Source: Capitulum mitella
Lineage: Eukaryota; Arthropoda; Thecostraca; Pollicipedomorpha; Pollicipedidae
Direction: 5' to 3'
Length of the DNA stretch: 64,000 bases
NCBI GenBank assembly: GCA_030062745.1
Contig: CP099839.1
Span: 4,139,115 to 4,203,114 of the forward strand
A program made the position numbers and the translations under genes. The notes under the pieces are model-generated. The model was not told where the DNA came from. It saw only the letters and a program-made list of their open reading frames with translations, and made no database searches. Numbering within the stretch: the stretch's first letter is position 1; every line of letters begins with the position of its first letter. Positions 23,501 to 33,744 of this stretch are shown piece after piece.

Positions 23501-25127
23501 TGGAACTTGGTCAGTTTGCATATTTTTGTTGCATGTTTTACCATGCGATAAATGTATTGTTTTTTTTTCGATTTCATCACTACAGTATCAGTAATAGTCT
23601 GTATGTCAAGTGCTTATCACATCTGCTTCATGCCATGCGGATTTAAAAAGGAAATATGGTAGTGCCCTCGGACTGTCACTGACTTCTTCTGATGTCTAGC
23701 CATTACTTCAGTCCTTGGGAGATATGATCATTTCTAAACATTAAACAAACGAGGCGTACTTTGCTTGACGGTGCAAAGCAAATATTTGACTGGGCAGCGT
23801 CGGTAATGGGAAAAAGAACAAGATAGGGGAACACGACGTCCTTTTTAGTTGATGCTGCCGTTCCAAATACAAAGCTGCTTTCTCTCCTTATACCGTGGTC
23901 ACCACGGCAGACACACAGTCACAACACACGAAACCTCCCACCGTAATGTATTGCAAGTAGAGAACTAACACACGGTTGTGTTTCGTCGCTTCGCTTCGGT
24001 CACGACTACATGTCAGCGTAAGAGGCCTTTAGTTTGGAATCACCATTATCGGCCTCCACATACCCCGTGTCGTCCACCCATGGCTATGTTCCAGACTGTT
24101 AAGCTTGTAGGGCTGCAGCCCAGGCCAAGCCCATCACGACTTACATCGAGGCACCCTGACGGCGCATGTGTAAGTTCGTATCGTAGACTCGTAGTTTGTA
24201 GACAATAGCTCGTAAGCTCGTCGACAATCTCGTACCTAAATGATGACGCGAGTACACATGAGCTTGTTTGAGCCCGGCACCAACTATAACCGGGCGGCCG
24301 TCCTGCCGCCAGTACCGTTCGTTCTGTGACGCGACGCTCGAGAGTCTCGGGCGGCCGCGCGGGTCCGGCCCGTGCCGACCCGTCGACCGTCGCTCCCGCT
24401 CACAGCCAGCCGCGCGACACTGCGGTCATTTGTCAGGTGTCACCGGCAGCCTGTTTTGCCGGGCAGCGCTCATACTGCGCACACGCGATTTCTTTGTTGG
24501 CGAGGGCAGCGAGTCGATCTGCGAGTCGAGCGGAGTCGATAAAGGGCCGGAATATAATCGAACGATTTGATGTCGACATTTGGCGGCGGACACCGCCGGA
24601 GAACGCTGAGATCTACGGGCATCAGCGGCGACCGCGGAGAGCTGCGAAGACCAGCGCAGACCGGTGGAGACTGTTGGAGACAAGTGGAGACCAGTGGACA
24701 ATGGAGGAGACCGACAGAGACAAGAGGAGACCGACGGAGAGCGACGGAGACCGACGGAGACCAGCGGAGACCGGCGGAGACTGGCCGACGCCGGCGGAGA
24801 CCGGGCTCGGGGCGGAGAAACTGGCGATGCCCATCGAGCGGCGGAACAACTCTTCCGATACGACGAACAGGAGGACCGAAGGTGTGGGTTGAAGAGCGTA
24901 AAGCACCATGGACAATACCTCATGTCAGTCCCAGAGGCACCGAGCTGCTGCAGCCCGCAGCCCAGGGACCCTCGACATCCTCGCTCCAGCGATGCATCAG
25001 GCCTCCAGGTGAACACGCACCCCGCCACGCCCGGAACTCACATCCATGATCCGTAGCCGGCGAAAGCGCTGGACAGCAGGAGCGCCGCGCAGGCGGCCGA
25101 CAGTCGCACCCCTTCCATTGGCGGCAT
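2345..25127 (-). CDS. Wnt5: Wnt5 secreted signalling ligand (whole gene, 8 coding exons)
   Basis: Wnt ligands are lipid-modified secreted glycoproteins; in Drosophila Wnt5 signals through Ryk/Derailed in axon guidance and synapse growth. Joined exons are 25042-25127, 10490-10616, 9770-9899, 7669-7849, 6076-6187, 3684-3786, 2716-2883 and 2345-2532, all GT-AG with matching phases, giving 364 residues, a normal Wnt length. Residues 1-24 or so form a hydrophobic signal peptide. Landmarks in order are [15 protein letters not shown] (about 88-102), [44 protein letters not shown] (222-231, with Ser228 the expected palmitoleoylation site), [12 protein letters not shown] and CCGRGYNT, ending in HTCK. 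I count 24 cysteines outside the signal peptide, as expected for a Wnt. Sequons NCS and NTT are present. Assignment to Wnt5 rests on VFGP after the RWNC motif, the [15 protein letters not shown] block, FREVGDLL and the RRGRLRVR segment. Intron 1 is 14.4 kb; the other introns are 0.15-2.3 kb. Confidence 0.93.
2716..2883 (-). CDS. Wnt5: Wnt5 exon 7
   Basis: It encodes [34 protein letters not shown] and [20 protein letters not shown], the Wnt5-type linker and start of the C-terminal domain, with an N-glycosylation sequon NTT. It begins with two bases that complete the Gly of FREVG and ends after one base, with donor GTGGGT. The acceptor is CCCACAG. The reading in the other frames (arginine/proline rich) is spurious. 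Confidence 0.93.
3684..3786 (-). CDS. Wnt5: Wnt5 exon 6, carries the lipidated serine motif
   Basis: It encodes [34 protein letters not shown] and the first base of a Gly codon. CHGVSGSC is the hairpin-tip motif on which Porcupine attaches palmitoleate (first Ser of the motif). The acceptor is a C-rich tract ending CCCCCCAG and the donor is GTGAGC. Entry phase 0 follows directly from NNEAGRR in exon 5. Confidence 0.94.
3787..6075. other. Wnt5 intron 5
   Basis: The intron between exons 6 and 5 holds a poly-G run (about 3877-3888), AT-rich unique sequence, and the GC-rich CGGTCCGG repeat block listed separately. No gene is recognised inside it. Confidence 0.8.
5125..5345. repeat. GC-rich repeat block of CGGTCCGG/CCGGACCGT words
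   Basis: Words such as GGCGGCACGGTCCGG, CCGTGCCGGACCGTCCGG and CCCGCCGGCGGCGG recur in nearly regular order. The repeated word CGGACCGTCCGG is itself nearly palindromic, so single strands could fold strongly. It creates long open frames on both strands (5068-5472) that are artefacts of composition. Located in a Wnt5 intron. Confidence 0.75.
6076..6187 (-). CDS. Wnt5: Wnt5 exon 5
   Basis: It encodes [37 protein letters not shown], the conserved Wnt helix with invariant NNEAGR. Drosophila Wnt5 has a large insertion between the REKE and MNLHNNEAG parts; this protein lacks it and is of normal length. The first base completes the Arg of YGYR from exon 4. Acceptor CCTTCCAG, donor GTAAGA. Confidence 0.94.
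6188..7668. other. Wnt5 intron 4
   Basis: AT-rich intron. A + strand open frame at 7257-7562 (101 codons) runs antisense to the gene and resembles nothing I know. No repeat arrays or RNA genes seen. Confidence 0.75.
7669..7849 (-). CDS. Wnt5: Wnt5 exon 4
   Basis: It encodes [59 protein letters not shown] and two bases of Arg. The block [10 protein letters not shown] plus WGGCGDN is diagnostic for Wnt, and the ARACRDGQL form favours Wnt5. The acceptor is CCGCAG, preceded by a short (CAGGT)n stretch read on the + strand at 7861-7890. Donor GTCAGT. Confidence 0.95.
7850..9769. other. Wnt5 intron 3
   Basis: Mixed-composition intron with a GC-rich patch at about 8940-9150. Several short open frames overlap on both strands and none is recognisable. 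No gene found. Confidence 0.75.
9770..9899 (-). CDS. Wnt5: Wnt5 exon 3
   Basis: It encodes [40 protein letters not shown] and LQI plus the first base of Pro. [14 protein letters not shown] is the Wnt family signature. DHM..VGRGA and VFGP fit Wnt5. NCS is a conserved glycosylation sequon. Phase 0 entry after CQLRQ of exon 2; donor GTGAGT. The acceptor tract is built of three copies of a 10-mer (see repeat at 9904-9931). Confidence 0.95.
9904..9931. repeat. Three copies of a 10-mer forming the intron-2 acceptor tract
   Basis: GGGTCAGG recurs every 10 bases on the + strand. Read on the minus strand it supplies the pyrimidine-rich tract immediately before the exon 3 acceptor. Confidence 0.8.
10255..10515. 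repeat. ~35-bp minisatellite spanning the Wnt5 exon 2 donor
   Basis: Units contain, on the minus strand, CTGTCAGCTGAG followed by CAGGTCAGTGAAGG. The rightmost unit is the real 3' end of Wnt5 exon 2 with its donor (exon end 10490); degenerate copies continue about 230 bp into the intron, and several retain the donor word GGTCAGTG. This looks like amplification of an exon-intron boundary. Confidence 0.85.
10490..10616 (-). CDS. Wnt5: Wnt5 exon 2
   Basis: It encodes [42 protein letters not shown]. The pattern [11 protein letters not shown]...GLSPGQ..LC is typical of Wnt5 N-termini. One base at its start completes the Met that joins GYGSW from exon 1, giving a smooth [11 protein letters not shown]. 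The usual Tyr of LCQLYQDHM is Arg here. Acceptor TGTTCCAG; donor GTCAGT lies inside a minisatellite. Confidence 0.93.
11375..11625. repeat. 28-bp minisatellite with 56-bp alternation
   Basis: Units are CAGACCGGCCAGACCGACAA-type and CGGGCCGGCCAAACCAATAA-type, each 28 bp, and they alternate A-B-A-B in the middle of the array, giving a 56-bp higher-order unit. Lies in Wnt5 intron 1. Confidence 0.85.
12290..12400. repeat. Purine-rich GA/GGA simple sequence
   Basis: Almost pure A/G on the + strand (GAGAGGGAGAGGGAGCGGAG and similar). It creates spurious Arg/Glu-rich frames. In Wnt5 intron 1. Confidence 0.7.
13283..13447 (-). other. Cysteine-patterned ORF, possible exon or remnant (PAN-like)
   Basis: Reading on the minus strand from a possible acceptor (CGACAG before 13447) gives [14 protein letters not shown], an IQWEDGDC segment and [12 protein letters not shown] before a stop. 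The spacing C-x3-C-x5-YC-x9-GDC resembles the PAN/Apple fold, but I see no partner exon nearby, no start codon of quality and no full domain. It could be a remnant of another gene, a nested gene's last exon, or chance. Confidence 0.2.
14740..15400. repeat. 33-bp minisatellite, partly degenerate
   Basis: Units carry GGCAGAACAACGACAGACTA followed by ACGG-CACACCAAC. The period is 33 bp in the cleanest part (14915-15010). The multiple of three keeps frames open on the minus strand (14609-15484), which read as Cys/Val-rich repeats and are not genes. Confidence 0.8.
17655..17935. repeat. 40-bp minisatellite
   Basis: About seven copies of a unit beginning CGTCCTCGCCGAGTCTCTCC and ending with CTCTG. 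Copies at 17790-17910 are nearly identical at 40 bp. In Wnt5 intron 1. Confidence 0.85.
18110..18360. repeat. Degenerate 30-36-bp repeats, GCTCTGAACAGAGCC core
   Basis: Six to eight copies of GTGCTCTGAACAGAACCGGA-type units of variable length. The core GGCTCTGTTCAGAGC has internal dyad symmetry. In Wnt5 intron 1. Confidence 0.7.
18838..18950. repeat. ~24-bp tandem repeat, GGCGTCAACACC core
   Basis: Four to five copies of GGCGTCAACACCACCGCTGA-type units. In Wnt5 intron 1. Confidence 0.7.
24640..24810. repeat. Purine-rich decamer repeat (GGAGACCGAC)n
   Basis: At 24710-24790 the unit GGAGACCGAC/GGAGACCGGC recurs every 10 bases; flanks are looser. It lies in intron 1 about 250-400 bp from Wnt5 exon 1. 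The 160-188-codon frames here are artefacts of the repeat. Confidence 0.8.
25042..25127 (-). CDS. Wnt5: Wnt5 exon 1, start codon and signal peptide
   Basis: From ATG at 25125-25127 it reads [28 protein letters not shown], then two bases of the next codon before donor GTGAGT. The hydrophobic run with small residues at SAFAG is a signal peptide, as a secreted Wnt requires. Phase 2 fits exon 2 exactly (AT + G = Met). A second in-frame ATG lies three codons in (25116-25118); the first is preferred because it has a purine at -3. Identification depends on phase, the signal peptide and the SWMNLGMQ join, since the exon itself has no Wnt motif. Confidence 0.82.
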
Positions 25128-25460
25128 CCCAGGAGCGCCTCGCCTACATGTCCACCGCCGCCGCGCCGCCGCGTCTCACCACCTCTTCCGAGCACAGCAC
25201 CGCGCACCTGACGCCCTGCACCGGCGCGCGCCGTCCGTTCACGCTCCGCCGCGGCCGGCGACTCCAGCGAACTGCGGTCTGACCGGCGGCCGTCTCGTGC
25301 CGCCGCGGTCGCGCCCGGCGGGCAGCGTCGGCGGCCGCCGTCCGCCGCCGTCTGATTGGTGGAGACGCCGGGCCTCGTGCCGCGGCCGCCGGCCGCCGCA
25401 CGAGGGCGGCACGCACGCGGAGCTACTGAGGTACGGGGCGCTGCGCAGTGTTCTCCCTTC
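25128..25460 (-). promoter_or_regulatory. CpG-rich 5' flank of Wnt5 (probable 5' UTR/promoter region)
   Basis: The 330 bp upstream of the Wnt5 start codon are very rich in CG dinucleotides (GCCGCC, CGCCGC, GGCCGCCG runs). I see no TATA box. The transcription start is not placed, and a further non-coding first exon farther right is possible. Confidence 0.3.
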
Positions 25461-27040
25461 ACACATGATCTCAGCTACCAGTCATTAGGCCGGCTTGAAT
25501 GGATTAAGCATGGGTGGACTTCGCCGCCGCCCAGGGCATTCGTTTCCCAACAGATGTTCAGAGGGAGGGGAGCATTGGACAAGGGTGGCTGCGTGTCGCA
25601 CCAGCTAGTTATGTGTGCACGACGCGCGATGTCTCCAGACAGGACAGGTGCGGACAACCTGGTGATTTAGTTTGTTCACCGCACTTCTGCCGGTAACGCG
25701 TCCGCACTTCTGCCGTACTATCAAGGCCTCTCCTGGGAGTCTCTTCATAACCTGAAACATGTACGATGCAGCGTCTATCGACGACCACGATGAGGGTCTC
25801 TGCACATTTTTTCTTTCGTCCGAACGCGCTTAGGTGGGTGGCGCTGGGATCAAAGCCAGTGCTGAGCTGGGTTTCTGCCGGAACCTGACCCCGCTACCCA
25901 AGTGTTTCTTGATATGAAGTAATTTGGCCTCGGGCTCCGAACCAGATGGTTCTGGGGGTTTTTATCGTGCCGTGCAACTCCGCGACGCGGCCGTCCCCGT
26001 GGCCGGCGAACCCTTTCGGTCTCAGGCCAAACACAGGTGCCCGTCCTAGGACTCAAACGCAGGCCTGCCACACACCGGACTCTGTTGCCCGGCTCCTCAA
26101 ACGCCAGGCCAAGGAGGCGGCTAAGCTGTATAATTCGAAACATTTACCCGTTGCGGGGACTATCAAAGACCACCCTGATGATGTCCGTGCATACTAAGAA
26201 ACGTGCCAAAACAGAAAGAGACGTGGTTGTGTTTGTGCCTGAAGGAACTTAATCCTAACGCCTTGGTAAAAAGGGAACGGGGAAAAAGGCATTCGCAGGT
26301 CGCAGGCCGTTTCCTGTTGAAGTAAGGCATGTCATACTCGTAAAAGGTTTAAGCTTTGTTGACTTAATGCCCGATGATGGAAATGACAAGCGTTACACTC
26401 CGACATGTGTGCGGAAAGAACAACGATTGACTTAAGTTCCAGTTACTGGAGGTAATTTTTACTACAATAACCAGACGCAATCCAAAATTTCCAAAAAAAC
26501 TTTGAAAGGGTATGGTAACATACGGTTAAAGCCAAGACTTTCAGACGCTCAGGTCTGCGAAGAAGTAAGAATTCAGGAGCTTTAACTTTTCTTGGAACGT
26601 GCCTTGCTCGGACGATTGCATGTCTGGCCACAGGCACTCAAGATCGCACGGCTTAAATCTGTTACCTGTCAGATTACGGACCGGCGAAGTACGGGTATGG
26701 CGGAAACCACTAAAGATCGTTTCCTGATTGTCGAAAAACGCAGCAAAACGTTGACCACATCTGCCCATATTAGTGGAGTATTATGCTTTTCCATTCATGA
26801 TAACAGTGCCTGAATGAATGACGTTTTCCAGCTGGGATGCTAGCAGCACTCTCTAAGCTAAGCTCTTATTTTTTCGGCTGAGACAACTTGATTGATGGTA
26901 ATGGCTTGTTTTGCAGCAACGACTCAGTCTCCCAAACGTTGCGCAGGTGTGCAAAACTAAAAAAGGTGTTAGTTTATTTCACAGCTCACAGCTCACTATC
27001 TCCACCAGCGAATTCTTGGTGGTGGCGATATTAGTCAACC

Positions 27041-27042
<2 letters not shown>

Positions 27043-27102
<60 letters not shown>
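27043..27102. repeat. (CT)n microsatellite
   Basis: About 28 uninterrupted CT dinucleotides in the intergenic region. Confidence 0.97.
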
Positions 27103-27105
<3 letters not shown>

Positions 27106-30025
27106 GGCTTGGGACAATCTGACTGGCGGAAATATCTTGTTTTACGACACCGACTCATTTATCATAAACGAAGGTGACGGGGGATGAACGCAATGATAAT
27201 GCCAAGAGCTCTTAAGAATCGGTTCAATGTGTATTGTCTCTAATGGACATAGAAAACAGTTTTTGACTCTTGAATAAACTGCTAGGACAGTGTCTGGAAT
27301 CAGAACTCATCCTAAACAGAGCTTGTTGCGGGATTTAAGACTGGTCTAACAAATTTTAGGATGCATATGCTCCCTAAGTCAAAAGACACTTATAGGTAGA
27401 TAAAGGACATTTTGATCCCGTCATTACATTCCTCGCCGTAAACGAATGTATGTTAGTTCACTTTTACAGGATCTTCGAATCCAGAGGTATCAATCTTTAG
27501 TTCGCACGTGCAAAAATACTTAAAAGAAAGCGAAAGGTGCAGTGATGCTAAGATTACGAAACCCAGAACATCGCAAAATTGGTTTTGGCAGCAAAACTCA
27601 AGATTACTATACACTACAACAAAAGTCACCTTTGGTTGCGTCCTAGGTTCGTTACTAATGCATCAAAGCCAGCTGCGTATGGAGTATCCAGAAAAACTTA
27701 TGGGGGGCAAGGGCGTTTGCTCCAAAGAAAAATGTTAAATTTAGAAACGTAGTTCCCCGTACGGAAATGTGAAATTTGCAAAAAAAACCGAGTGGGTTCA
27801 GTTATCGCATTTAGTTCCTGCAATTTGCAAATTTCGGACATTTTCGCTTCGTCCGTACGAAATTTTGATTCCGAACAAAACGATACGAACGACTTACCTA
27901 ACGATATCCGCTCCCGACCGGGCCCAAGACCTTCATGCACTAAAGTGGTGGTGTTGCGGCCCATCCACAGTACCGCCTGATCGACGTAAGACAGGTCGCA
28001 CAGCCCTGCAGCGATGTGAGACGGTGCGACCCCAATGAACAAGTTAATCACGTGCAGGTTTCTGCCACTCATGCCATGGCGACCACCATTCTCAAATCAC
28101 CATCAACTGCATCTTCACTCTGTAATGTCGGTCACGTCCGGTTTTGGCCAGCCACAAGCAATCCTCGCCTCCCGATTTGTCTAACATTTATAGCAGAGGT
28201 CTGAGCGTGAGCTCACTCTTTGTGCGTCGAGAGGCTCGGAGGTTCATCATTCAAGAAATGCGACATCGCAGACCGGTGCTGGATGGCGGACAGTCCAGCG
28301 TCGTTGATGCAGTCTGCCCACCATTAGCTCTAGCTGCATCCAAAATGATCAATTTTTTTGCCCTGCTGTAGCCTTGCGTAACATAAGTACATGTTATCGC
28401 ATCTTGTCTGGGAAAGGTGCCGATATGGAAGGCATGCGCCTCTGTCTCTGACTCGGCTCCCCGCTTCCTACATATCGTTACTTTTTAGGGACATTTGGCT
28501 CTTGAATTATGTAGACAAAACTTGCAATCAAAGTCATTTCTTGAACGCCAAAGAGGGTAACTGAGCACAAGTTCATCGGCGCTTCAAAGGCCAAATGGCC
28601 GTATTTCGCCCGGTGGGCGCGTCACTGCGCCCCTCGTGAGCTCCTCCGATTGTCGCAATGTGCCGGCAGCCACCGGGTTAATGGTGAGAGGCGGCCCGGG
28701 AACGCTGATGGCTCTGACCCGCCGTTTCTCTCACCGCCCCGCAGTCGCGGTGTCGCCGGGTCGAGGTCACGTGCCGTCGCGGCGCCGGTGACGCTCGGTG
28801 ACGAGGACCGTGACGCGGCGGCCGGGCGTCACGCGCCGGCCGCCGGCCGCCCCGGACGGCCGTGGGAGGCGGCTGCGGGCTGACGAGGCGGCGGCCTCCC
28901 ACGGCGAGCCGCCCTCGACGGCGGCGGCAGTGAATGGGCCGGTCCTCGTCGCCAGTAGCGGCCCGGCCGGCGTCCGGGCGCCCTCTGCAGGGGAGAGCCC
29001 GGGCGGACCGCGTCCAGGCCCAGGACCATCAGGGGCAGGCTGGGACGATGCCTTTGCTGTCTCCGCCCTGCATACCATAAAACGGAACTTGCGACATGTC
29101 TGGTAGGAAAGACAAAGATGTCACATGCACACGGCCCTGCACGTCTTATTCATTGTCCAAACTGACCGACCACTTCCTACGTGGAATTCAGTGGACGGCA
29201 AATACTGTATGCTCGTCCATCAAGCTACCTCGAATGTACTCAAGCTAATAACGGGGTGTTGCGCGCAATGTCCACAAGTTTAAGATATGTCGGTTTTGCA
29301 TATACATCGAATAATCTTTAATCTAGTGATGGCGGGGCACAGTCGCCCTTGCCACGAGGCGTTTCGTTGTAATTAATTGCATATTAAGCTGGCCCCTTCA
29401 GCGCCGCGATCCGAATTAAACTGCTTTGTTTCCTCCCTTACAGAGGCCAATTTCAGAAATTAAGGGCGCTGGGCACTGTAATACCATCTTCGCTTACATG
29501 TGGCAAATGCAGCAACTGGACCACCGGGACGGTGCTTTTTGCTTAGCTGATGGCTGCGCTGAATGTAAGCGCCCTTTCAATGCATCACCTCCCCCGTCGC
29601 CCCTCTTCGGGTTACGCGCTTTCTATATTTGGTGGCGCGCGGGAGCCTTACGTGGCATTATCGCCAACACCCGCTCCAACAATGCCAACAAAGCCTGAAA
29701 GCGTTCAAAGACGCGATGAGACGCTATTGAATCCAAGAGAGCACGGCTCCTTTCTTGCTCGCGGAGTTCATCTTTTGTCGCTCGATGGATGAGATAGGAG
29801 CAATGCGAACTCTCCCTCGGGATGGGGCATTATAATGGCGGCGGGAACTGTTTCAATGGTCACCGTTATTTATGTGATGGGCTCTCTTGCCCGAAAAATA
29901 GGCTGGGGAAGAGACGGCTTTGCAGTCGGCGTAGAAAAAGGGCAGACGCAAACTGGCGAGATACCTTGTTTGAAAGGAAAGGATCACATCCGTCGGCGGC
30001 CTCTTATCAGTCTTAGAGATTAGTT

Positions 30026-30063
30026 ACGTCATATGATGATAACGTCATACGTCATACCGTCAT
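30026..30063. promoter_or_regulatory. Cluster of four CGTCAT words (CREB/ATF-like half-sites)
   Basis: ACGTCAT occurs at 30026-30032, 30042-30048 and 30049-30055, and CCGTCAT at 30057-30063. The reverse complement TGACG is the half-site of CREB/ATF bZIP factors. A regulatory role is only a possibility; it lies 5 kb upstream of Wnt5 and 8 kb downstream of brp. Confidence 0.2.
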
Positions 30064-33000
30064 GCGATCCGTGCCAAATTACGTTCGAGAGACACCTTCC
30101 CTCTATTCCAAATGTTGAACATGCATGTTGCCACCAGGTTTTGAATGTTTCAGAGCCTACATTGCAGGATATTTAGCAGTCATGTTCCTCTCATAAATTG
30201 CATTTTGTATTGCAGCTCCCACATGATCTTGCTGAAATGAAAACAAGTAGTATTAGGTTAAGAACTCCGAAATAAATGTCTGTATCCTTAAAACCAATCG
30301 TCAGTTTAGGAATCAGGTTCCTTTAATACGTTTTGCATCTCAGCAGTCAGTATGTTTATTGGCAGCAGAAAAAAGACTCCCGCTAAATATTTATTTAATG
30401 ATGGGAACTCAAGGCCTGCTTGAAAGACGAATTTTGAAGACCTTGAGGTCGACGTCTCAGCTGGATTGACGGTGCAGTCTGGGCATCACTCGTGAGATGT
30501 GCATGTGCGGCGGGCGCTGGCCTGGGACGGACAGCTCCGTAATGCAGGCGCCCGCTGGCGGGGCCGCTGATTTACTGGCCAGAACACACAGGCAATTAGC
30601 GCCGGCCTGCCCCCGGACCAGTCCGGGGACATAAAAATGTCCTTAAATTTGCGCCCGCCCTGGCCATTAGGGCGCATTAGTTGTCGTTAATGCAGGGCGG
30701 CCGGCAGGAGCGCTCCCGGCGGCCGCCCGGGCCCGCCGGCAGCCGCCGCCGCCGCCGCCGGCCGCGCCGTCTGCAGGCTCGGCCACGCTTCCGCGCGGCG
30801 GACGCCCACCGCCGGCTGGCTTCACCGCTCAGGAATGCCCGCCAACAGTCGCCGCACGCCTGCCGGCGGAGCGCCTCATCAGCATTGCGGCCCGCTGCTC
30901 TGGCACGAGGCGCTGCGCCAGGCGCATCTGCCGTTCGTGCGGGTATTTCGCCACCAGCGGGTTCTCGGGACATTTCATCGATCAAGGGCCGAGTACACTT
31001 CCTCTCGATGAAGGCGATGCGGCCATGCGATGGTACGTGGCCGTGACCCGCCATTTCCGGCATCTCTAGCTCTGCATCACGAGAAGGGTGCGAAATGCCC
31101 TTGTGACGGAGGCCTGGCAACGCCAAGTCTTCAAACAAAAACAAAAATCCCGCCGTAGAGGACAGCACCAGCGAGATTGGAAAGGCGAAAGTGGGCACTG
31201 GCTGCCGGCGTGCCATGCGAATAGCAGCGTAGGCCAGAGGTGGCGCCTTTCCTGGGGAGGGATTACAGCTCGGAGAAACCGTTCGCCTGGCTCCTAAGGT
31301 CGCGGGTGAACCGGTTTAGCCCGGCCTGCATTTTACGTCAGTCGTTTTACTCTGATGAGCACGGCGCCAGAGGCAAGACATCTCCGCAGATCAAGTGTTC
31401 TCCTCATGTCGGGCGCCAGCTGTGCAGTCTCGGCCGAAATACCCACTTGTGCTTCGTCAAAGTCTCGCCGGGCCGGCCTGCTGAGGTCGGCTCTGTGACA
31501 GATGTGTCATGAGACTGACTGCAGATCGTGATTAACGTGCCGTCGGTGGACTGAACGCAGTTGCCTCTGTTGGACGCAGTTCCATTGTTTATTGCCGAGA
31601 CTGATATCAGCTATCGGATTTGGTATTCGTTATCTGCTGCCGACAGGACGTGAGCCAGGAGCGAACGCCGTTCCCAGTTCTCTTGAGTGGTATTAATATC
31701 CTTAACGTTTAGTTCGAGGAACTGCGCCAGAGTCTGTTTATACCCCTCTCCCATTTTGTTCCGGCAGTTTTGGGGTCTGGCAGACTTTGTACGCCTTCGA
31801 TGTTCGTAACTGATTCGTACATAGGCCAGTTACAACGCGGGCGTCCTGTTCTTTTGGTGTTGCAATGCAGCTCAGGACCAGTGAAGTCATTTAACTGCAC
31901 TAGCTCTGTATGACGCTGTGTGGAAAGCATGTAAATGGAATCTGGCAGGTCCTCAAATTTTGTCGAGCTCCCACTAGTGGACCGTAGAGCATTGGCCCCG
32001 GTGCCGTAAGTGCAGCCTGGGCAATCACGTACCGCAGTCACAGTCACTTTCGTCTGCCGCCACGCTACGACGGCCAGACTGCGCGTGACGCTTGTCATAC
32101 AACGGCAGCGAAGGGGCATCACTCCCCACCGCTTGCAAGTCGTTCTAAAAGCATGGTTTATACATGACCGCAAAGTGGGCCCTCTGTATTCATTGAGCGC
32201 TCGTACGGCTCGCGCAGCTGACGTGCGATGCGCCCCGATGATATACGGCTCAAGATACGCCAGAAACCCTGTCTGCGATATCTACGTCTGGGCGGAATAT
32301 GTTTACGATTATCGTGGCATGGTATATGGAAACAGGGGCGCACCCACTGGAGGCCACATGGTGCCCTCAACAACAAATCCGAGGCACTCCGACTGTTGAC
32401 AAAACTGCGATTAAAACGGAAAACTGTGCGATGCGCAGCAGATAGAACCTACACAAGTTGTGCGAAAAAATGGCAACCAAATGTAAAAAAACGAGAGAGT
32501 GGTACAATCGGATTCATGAACATGTCAGCTGCCTGTCAAATCGTGATACGCGACAGTCCAGCATAACGTGCGGGTGTTCCCGACGCCAAAATCGTCATCT
32601 CTGACGGGGCACCGGCACTAAAGGAGACCGAAAACCTCAGTGGCCCTAAGTGCACACTGGAGCTTTACCGGTGTTCAGTGCCGAGCGCAAATACCCGCTA
32701 CGTAGGAGAAACGATGCCCCTACGTCAGAGGATATCATATCTGCCGGTACAAACGCCAGTGAAAAACAGAAAAAGTGAATGTCTCCGCAGTCAGTTACTG
32801 GAGCTGTTTTGCCTCTGTTGTAATTTCTTTCAGATCCCCTTCACGAATCAGCGCTGACGTAGAGCAAACACCAGGCGATGGCTACATGGATGTACTCTGT
32901 ATTTACAATCAGCAAATGAGTATTAACTTGGATATGCACACTATAAGATCACGGTTTTGCCCACGCTGCCCTGTTTGTTGTGACACGTCAGTGAGAACGC

Positions 33001-33744
33001 GAGGTGAGCGCGTGCGATGATACGCGCGTCACCAGCCCCTCAGCCGTACACACAGCGGAACGCATCGAGTCGCCATCTTCCACACATGACGAGAACTTGA
33101 ATAGAAACGCACCAGCACTGAGGTACCTAAGGATGCTACCGGGAGACCAGAAAGAGCGGAGGAAAGAGAGCACAGTAAACGCGCGCGACCGTACGTGCAG
33201 CAGTAGCCTGCCCGGCGAGAACGGGTAAGGGCAAGACTCTCGTGACAACGACGACAACAGTACAGGCAGACAAAAGCGCGGCTCGGCCAGGCAGGCGGAG
33301 AGGAGACCGGCGCGACGGGCCGCCGCCGCCGGCCGCGCCCGGCCGACGGGGCGGCGGCCGCTCGCCGACGCCGACGAAGGGGCAGACACAGACATGCGGC
33401 TTTTCTAGGCAGACGTGGAGGCTAGGAGTGAGGCAGCTACTCGACAGCGCTTCCGTCTAGTGGCGGCTACACGGCCGCGGACTACAGGCTCGCCGGGCGG
33501 CGGAACAGCCGCGACGCGGCCGGCCCGCCGGCGGGCCGCGGGGCGGCCGGCGTCTCCCGACCGCGGGGCTCGGGCCGGTCCGCAGCCGGCGCAGCGCACG
33601 CGTCCAATCACGCCGAGGTTCGTATGGCACATTGCTGGCAGTAGGGCGTGCGGGCCGCCCTCGACCGTGAGACGCTCACGCAGTGATGGTTGGACGCCGG
33701 CGTGATGACCGTGCGTCCGGCGCTCTACGCACCTCGCTCTCGGA

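Larger units (their letters stand above)
10617..25041. other. Wnt5 intron 1 (14.4 kb)
   Basis: A large first intron, with a GC-rich island around 16.7-17.0 kb, a GC-rich 3' part (24.3-25.04 kb), purine-rich tracts (12.29-12.40 kb, 20.77-20.85 kb) and at least six minisatellites listed separately. Short unassigned open frames include 13283-13447 (-), 15662-15982 (+) and 22534-22812 (+). I recognise no nested gene with confidence. Confidence 0.75.

Noticed and set aside
24426..25462. 180-200-codon frames around Wnt5 exon 1
   Set aside because: Composition artefacts of the CpG-rich 5' region and the GGAGACC decamer repeat; the true exon is the 86-bp signal-peptide frame.
31709..32399. Overlapping frames on both strands (154 and 129 codons), the minus one with several cysteines
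   Set aside because: I could not match the cysteine spacing to a cystine-knot or other family; no splice or start context supports a gene.
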